Source: Tetradesmus obliquus (lineage: Eukaryota; Chlorophyta; Chlorophyceae; Sphaeropleales; Scenedesmaceae). From it: a DNA stretch of 64,000 bases. The notes under the pieces are model-generated. The model saw nothing but the letters and a program-made list of their open reading frames with translations. It was not told where the DNA came from and searched no databases. The translations under genes and the position numbers were made by a program. The stretch lies in NCBI GenBank assembly GCA_030272155.1, contig CP126197.1:4518001-4582000 (forward strand), written 5' to 3'. How positions within the stretch are numbered: position 1 is the stretch's first letter; the number at the start of each line of letters is the position of its first letter. Below are positions 58,069-64,000 of this stretch, piece by piece.

Positions 58069-60318
58069 ATGCAAGCACAGCTAATACTGTCGCGCAGCGT
58101 TCGTCTGGTGCAAGCAGGCCGGTCAGCAGTACTGCCTGCTGTGCCTGGCACATGCATGCATGCGCAGCGTGCCAGGCGGCAGCAGCTGCAATGCAGGGCC
58201 AGCAGCGGTTCAGATGCAGACGACATCGTGAAAAAGTATGGCATCCAGCCGGTAGGATCCAGCAGCAGTCCAAGCAGCAGTGACCAGCCAGTGCCAGCAC
58301 GCAAAGCAGGTGGGCACTTCTCCCAGCGTATGCATGCATTATGCTGGTGCAGCATACTCTTCCTGCTTAGCGCTGCTTTCATACCACGTCACAGAAACAG
58401 CATGCACCAGTTGGGCCAAGCGGACTTTGCGTCAGCTTCTGCAGTGTGTAGCAGTGTAGCCACAAGTCTTGATGTACATCAGCAGGCTGGGCAGAGATCA
58501 ACTGAAATGCGCCGTGTGCCTCCTCGTGCCCTTGGTTCTGCCTTTCCTGCAGCACGATTACAAGCCTCGTCGTCATCATCATCAGCGCCGCTCGCCAGGG
58601 CAGCAGGCAACGGCGTGTTCCTGCTGCTCCTGCTCAACGTGGTGCTGTTCTTGGCGGACCATGTGCTGCACCTCAAGGGCATCCAGGGCTTGTATCTGAA
58701 TCACGCACGGCCGCAGTGGTATCAGTGGATCACGCATGCCTTCTGCCACGCCAACTTCTCACATCTGTCAATGAACCTGTTCAACCTGTGTGTGTTTGGG
58801 TGAGTGGCCAGGTGCATGCAGGGTTGCACATGCAGCAGCAGTGAATGAAGTGCAGTGTCAGAAAGAGCAGCTGATGTGACAGCTCTGGCATATGGATGCA
58901 TAGCTACGATCGTCAGTGTCCTGAGCTACAGTGACTGCGCAATCCCAGCTACGCAGCTGCAACAAAGAGTGCTTTGCTGGCATGCGAGGTTGCGCCAGTG
59001 TCGTGCGTTTCCTCTGCATGCAGTGCATGTTGTTCGTGTCTGCCTACATGTATAGTGCTTGCAGGGAACTCCTTCTGCATAGTGATCAGTATGTGGGTGA
59101 TGGCTATATACTTGATCTACTGCTCGCTTGCAATGTGGAATCTCTCCTGCACTTGTCAGGACTATGCGATGTTCGCTTCTGCTGACCACTGCCTGCTTTG
59201 CTTATGCTGTGCTGCGCTGCTGTGCGCTGCTGCTTGCAGGAAGATGGTGGAGGAGACTGAGGGCTCCTGGGGCGTGGTGCTCATCTACCTGCTGACTGCC
59301 GTCGGTGAGTAGGGCTGCTGCTGCTGCTGCCGCCGTCATATCTTGCAGCGCTGCTTGCTGCTATCATGCACAGTACCTGGCATGCTCATAATACGACAAT
59401 GCCTCGCACACAACAACGCACAACAGCTTGTTGCCGGCAAGCAGCTGCCATCATCGCAGACACTCCTCGTTTTCTACTTTGCACACAATCAACACACCCT
59501 CGTCCTGCATCCTGCAGGTGCTGCAGCCGCAGCCGTGCTGCTGCAGCCTGCAGTGGTGCGCGGCGCCGTCAGCGTGAGCCTGGGTGCGTCTGGGGCCATC
59601 TTTGGGCTGTTTGCAGTCAGCGTGCTCACACGGCTTAGCTGGGACCCCCGCAAGCTGCTGGAGGGTCTCATCCTGGGCAACTTTGTGGTGCGGCAGGTGA
59701 GGCGTTTTTTCCCCCGAAAACTGGATGCTGGGACCGATGCGACATTGTTGATGGAACAAGTGATTTATAAGACATGCAGAGTTGCGGTTCGCTTCCATGC
59801 CTGCAGAACTGCGCAGAGCATGTAGCTGCTATTGTGGAAGGCAAGGCAAGCCTGTCGTGTGTGCTTACGCTGTGTTGCATGCGCCTCTGGCGCTGCCTGT
59901 CCTTGCGCATTATGGTGTGCTAACTCCCATGCTACATGCGCTGCTGCTGCAGGTGCTGCAGGAGGCTCGGGCGCAAGCGGCTGGCGGGCTCAGCATAGGC
60001 GGCTTGCAGGTGCGTGCGTCCGCGCTGCAGATGAGGGGGGTGTTTGGCAGGTTTGGGGGATGTGATGCCGCAATGCATGCGGCAAAGGGAAGTTAGGGGT
60101 GTGCCATGCATGGCACCAAAGGCGGGCGATTGCTGAAGTATTGCAGGTGCTGTTACGCACAGCGCATCACCGGCGTTTGTGCTGCTGCCTTTAACAGCTG
60201 GCTGCTGTCTGCCGTTGTTGCTGTGCAGGTGGGCCACATCGCACACCTGGGTGGGGCACTTGCAGGAGTGCTGCTGGTGTGGCTGCTCAGCAAGATCCCC
60301 GACCCAGACGCCAAGTGA
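58069..60318 (+). CDS. Rhomboid-family intramembrane serine protease, probably plastid (six exons)
   Basis: Exons 58069-58309, 58553-58799, 59240-59304, 59518-59696, 59953-60009 and 60229-60318 join in phase, giving 292 residues. The N-terminus (RSVRLVQAGRS, Ala/Arg/Ser-rich, then LQCRASSGSDADD) looks like a chloroplast transit peptide with a CRA-S type cleavage site. The membrane part has the rhomboid marks: a first hydrophobic helix (GVFLLLLLNVVLFLADHVL), HAFCHANFSHLSMNLFNL with the conserved His and Asn, the catalytic serine motif LGASGAIFGLF (Ser near 208), and the catalytic histidine in AHLGGALAG (near 269). Rhomboids cleave transmembrane segments of substrate proteins. All catalytic residues are present, so it is predicted active; the substrate is unknown. 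Confidence 0.9.
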
Positions 60319-61741
60319 GCAGCACCCTGAAGCCTATAAGATCTGCCAGCTGGCTCAGCAAGGCAGCAAGCGCACGCCGGGTGGCTCTGCGGCTGCTTGT
60401 GCAGCTTGAGGAGGCGCTTTACCAGGCAGAGCTAGCCGATGGCATGTGGGTGTCGTGTAGTGCTTGAACGTTGAGCACGTGTATGGTTCTGCTGTGGACA
60501 CGTCACTGCTTATGTGTGGAGAGGGTGATTGCATATCAATGCATGCAAGCGGGCTTGCCTGTATGCAGGTGTAACAGCAGTTGGGGTGCGTGGCTGGCAT
60601 TATGCTTTACAGCAGCGCATCTGTGAAAGCTTCAATCCACAGGTGCTTCTTCTTCGGGTTGCGGGCCGCCGTGCGCATGCGCATGCAATGGCGACATTGC
60701 TATTGCTTGCTGTGAAACATCCTGGTGATAGAGGTCGTGTTTTGCGAGCAAGGGTGAGCCTCTGCTTCACACGTTTGCACACACAGCTGGTCAGATGCAG
60801 GGCCCTGACATTTGGCAGCACCGTCAACACATGCAACCGTCAGTGAACGGCCCGTCCACTGACTGCAAGTCGGACTTGCAGGACTGGGTTTCCGCCTCCA
60901 GTGCGTGTTGTGGTATATCAGTGGTACCGGTTTCAATACACATCTTCAAGCTGCTGCCATTGCTGCTGGCCCAGCAGCCACATGTCGATTGTCATGGTCT
61001 TATCTGTTCACAACATTGGACACGAGAATGCTGGTGCACCTGAGGTCCCTTGGTGTGCACGCATTGGCTGTATGCCTCCATTTTTGCGTGAAGTGGGTGT
61101 GTTGAGTGTGCACGGGGCCTGCATACAGGCTGGTGGTGGGCTGTGGACAGTCGTATGCTTGCCTGCGATGCTCGTGTGCATGCGCTGCGGCTGAAGTTAG
61201 CCTTTCCTTGTGCCGCGACGGCGCCGTGCTTAGCGCATCCAGGCTGTTATTGCTGCTGCTATACGACAGCACGCGTTGTCGCAGTCGAACGCAGCCAGTC
61301 CGGTGAGCCACAGGCTGAGCCTGAGCTGCAGCAGTAGTGTTACCCGTCCAGGGACAGCAAGGAGATTTTTGGTCAAGTGTGCCCGAGACCTTGCGCATCG
61401 TTAGTTTGTTACCAAGAACCTCAGCGATTTGTTCTCATGAACCAAACAAAGCGAAGAGCAAATGACAGGACCGTGACAATGTAACGCTTTTCAAAATCCC
61501 GCCCTCTCCTCTTAAGCAGCTTGACGTCGTCACTTGCCAGTGTTCTCGCAATCACAAACACATCGGTAGCAAGCTCCAACGTTCAAGTTCACAGTTATTT
61601 CAGAGCGACGACACCAGCTCCGCAGTCCGGGCAGACTGACCTGCAACAACGTCCAAGGCGTGTGTCGTGTCTGCGCTGCTGCAAGCAGTAAATGGCCGGC
61701 TAGTGTGTTGTATTCTGACTAGGGATTTCAGCAGAGCTCAG
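60319..61741. other. 3' flank of the rhomboid gene and upstream flank of the next gene
   Basis: No exon is supported. The + strand stays G+T-rich to about 61.25 kb and then becomes mixed. Short frames on both strands are not family-like. Confidence 0.45.
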
Positions 61742-64000
61742 ATGGCCAGCAGCAGCGGCGGCAGCAGCACAGGCGATACTGCAACTGCCCTTGTGCAGGC
61801 AACTTTACACGCAGCCAAGCAGCTCATTTGAGGTACACAGGACGCTACTCCAAGTTGCTGCGGCAACCTCCACTGGCTTCTTGGAAAGGCAAGGCAGCTG
61901 AAGGTATACAGCGGACCATCACCCTGCTGGCAGCCATTGAGACAGGTCTTGTCACACAGCACAGTGCAGACAGCGCAGAGCAGCTGTTTCGAGGCCTACA
62001 AAAGCATCAGACCACAAAGCTGATCACACAGCTACTTGTGTGGCTGCAGCAACGGCCAGAAGTAGTTGTTACCCAAGTTGCAGGAGGCGCAGGCAGCGGC
62101 AGCAGCAGCTATGCCACCACCCTATGGACGGCTTGCATGGAGGGCTTGATGTCCGTGGCTGCGTTCTTAGGAACCCATGTGGACCTGAATGGGCAGTCAA
62201 ATGAGGCAGTGGCTTATGTGGAGCAGTGGGCGCTTGTCGTGGACAGCTCAGGTGCGGGAGCACGATCTGCAGCTGCTGACCTAAGACAGCAGTGATGCGA
62301 GCAGCTGCAGCTAACACCCAACAGCAAGGTGGTGCAGTAAACAGCAGCTGCTGCAAACATACTTGCACTGTGCCACGTTGTTTTCAATTTCAAGAATGTA
62401 TAATCAGCAGATAGTGCTAGCTGCATATGTACAAGTACATCAGCTCTACGACAATGATGTGCTCCAGCGGAGGCTGAGCCGGTTGTATCAAGGTGCTTGT
62501 GATTTAGTGAAATAAATGCCCACATATGCACATGCCCCAAGTCAGATATGAACAACCAATTGCTTTGTTTTTCTAACCGTATGCTGCAGGCCTGTTCAAC
62601 AGCTCGCAAGCCTGGCTGTCAGGCCCAAGCGCCCACCAGGCGGGAAAGCAACGCCAGCAGCAGCAAAAGCAGCAAGGGCGGGAGCAGCAGCAACAGCAGC
62701 AGCTGAGCTGGAACTGCATGCTGGAAGTCAACAACCTGCGGTATTTTCTGCTGGGGTTGTGGTTTGGTGTGTTGCCACCAGGAGCAAGCAGGTTGGCGCC
62801 TGCGCTGCTTTGTGCTGCTGCAAATGCGCGGAAGTTTGCCACGCATTGCATGGGGCAAGCAGCGGGCACAGCCAGCAGCAGCAGCAGTGGCAGTAGCTGC
62901 GGTCTCTATACCGTGGCTGCTGCGAGGCTGCAGGATCTTGCACTCAGAGCGCACACCTCTGTACTAATGAGCTCAAGCACTGCCAGCATCCTGGAGATGG
63001 CAATTCTCAGAAACGAGGTCAGCGTCATTGACGACCCGTCAGTGGAAGCAGCAGCTCTGCACCACATGGCTGCTGCCTGCAGCCTGCTGCACCTGCAGCT
63101 GCAACAGGCCTCCTCACCGCAGCTCGGGCAGCAGCACGAAGCTGCTGGCAGCATCAGCATCGCACACTGCAGCAGCAGTCATGGCAGTGGCAGCGGCATT
63201 GGCAGTGGCAGTGGCAGTAACAGTCGCAAAGACAGCAGCAGCGTGGGCAGCAGCGGTAGCAGCAGCAATGCACAGGGAGGAGCAACAGCACAACGGCGCC
63301 AGCAGCAGCAGGTTGCAGCACCCAGCATCCCAGATTATCACGGCGCCTTTGCACCTGCTGCCAGGCGGGCAGGCGTATGTATAATGCCATGTGGCTCTCC
63401 ACTGCAGAAGCAGCAAATGGCGGTGCCGGGTCTAATGATCACCTGTGGCAGCTGCTGGCATGCGCTATGACAGGCGCCGACCTGCTATGTTACATGACAA
63501 GTCACAGCCTGGCTGTGCACGGCAGGCAGCTGCCAGCCGCTGGGGCATACCTGCAGCTGCTTGTGGAGCAGCAGCTGCTTGCAGCAGCCCTGGTTAAGCA
63601 GCAGCAGCAGCAGGTGCACGCAGGTGATGGGCAGCTCGAGAGCAGGGGGAGGGAAACGCTGCACAGCTGCAATTCTGTTTTGGTGCGTCAGCTGCAGGGG
63701 GCCACTTGCAGCCTGCTGCGGCTGCTGGCGGGCCCTGCTGCGGCGCTGCCCCGCGCGCTGGCTGTTCCTCTGTCTGTTGAAGGCTTCTGGAATGCTCAGC
63801 AGGCGCAGCAGCCGCACGGCCTGAACTCCCCTGGAGCGCAGCTGTTTGCACTGAAAGCAGCACTGGATGCTGCGGGAGACTGCGAGCCAGCAGGTGGGCA
63901 AGTGGTGGGCTGTGAGCCGCGGCTCTGATCAAAAAGCATGTTGGCACATGAATGGAACACCCAGCAATTACAGAGTGACGGTCTTTGAGCTGCTGCAGCT
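61742..64000 (+). CDS. Unidentified large protein, 3' end beyond the window, frame uncertain
   Basis: I do not recognise the family. Three coding-like blocks are visible: about 61828-62251 (SWKGKAAEGIQRTITLLAAI, helical), 62590 to about 63373 (WNCMLEVNNLRYFLLGLWFG then Ala/Ser-rich), and about 63377-63893 (LWQLLACAMTGADLLCYMTS, helical). Blocks 1 and 2 join in phase 1 with a GTGCGG donor. A good start context at 61742 (MASSSGGSSTGDTATALVQA) is in a different frame from block 1, and blocks 2 and 3 also differ in frame without a normal intron between them. Either short unusual introns, sequencing errors or decay explain this. The last donor, 63894, shows the gene continues past the window. Confidence 0.4.

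Overview
This window looks like nuclear DNA of a green alga, probably a chlorophycean. The evidence is intron-dense genes with GT-AG junctions, very abundant CAG/CTG triplet runs giving poly-Ala and poly-Gln proteins, and plant-lineage families: a CCT-domain regulator, a plastid-type rhomboid, a plant S26-like non-protease and a TKL receptor kinase of the green-algal kind. A scenedesmacean-type alga is my best guess from the CAG-rich style; that is inference. Exon models were built by hand from splice sites, reading phase and family conservation.

Layout. 0-2 kb: CTLH/CRA plus UBA-like protein (+). 3.5-11.7 kb: 14-exon transmembrane TKL kinase (+). 15.4-17.4 kb: mTERF-like helical-repeat protein (+). 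18.9-19.2 kb: weak small ORF (-). 19.3-25.1 kb: 11-exon gene (-) that appears to fuse a PfkB sugar/nucleoside kinase to a LOG-type phosphoribohydrolase. 26.6-26.9 kb: two-exon gene (-) for a conserved 46-residue peptide, divergent from the 19-exon PRP40 splicing factor (+) at 27.3-37.2 kb. 39.1-41.1 kb: CCT-domain regulator (+). 41.1-46.4 kb: 5.3 kb between convergent genes with no gene I can support. 46.4-47.5 kb: S26-like protein lacking both catalytic residues (-). 48.4-55.0 kb: three tandem leucine-rich-repeat paralogues (-), one apparently intact, one with a single nonsense codon, one truncated. 55.8-57.2 kb: LCMT/TIGR00027-like methyltransferase (-). 58.1-60.3 kb: plastid-type rhomboid (+). 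61.7 kb to the end: unidentified protein running off the window (+).

The most unusual signal is not one gene but a habit of the locus. At ten or more places a splice junction, or the terminal coding exon with its stop codon, is locally duplicated in tandem, leaving decaying copies of exon edges inside introns or 3' flanks. The extreme case is a ten-copy array in PRP40 whose last six copies have an exact 138-bp period and offer in-frame alternative acceptors. Other highlights are the PfkB-LOG fusion, a kinase domain split by a low-complexity insert of about 640 residues carrying its own repeated motif, and a foldback array bounded by two perfect 16-bp palindromes.

The genes are mostly unrelated housekeeping and signalling functions, as expected for a eukaryotic chromosome; there is no operon logic. 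Strand composition tracks transcription: the sense strand is G+T-rich for kilobases past + strand genes and flips near 45.4 kb where the - strand genes begin.
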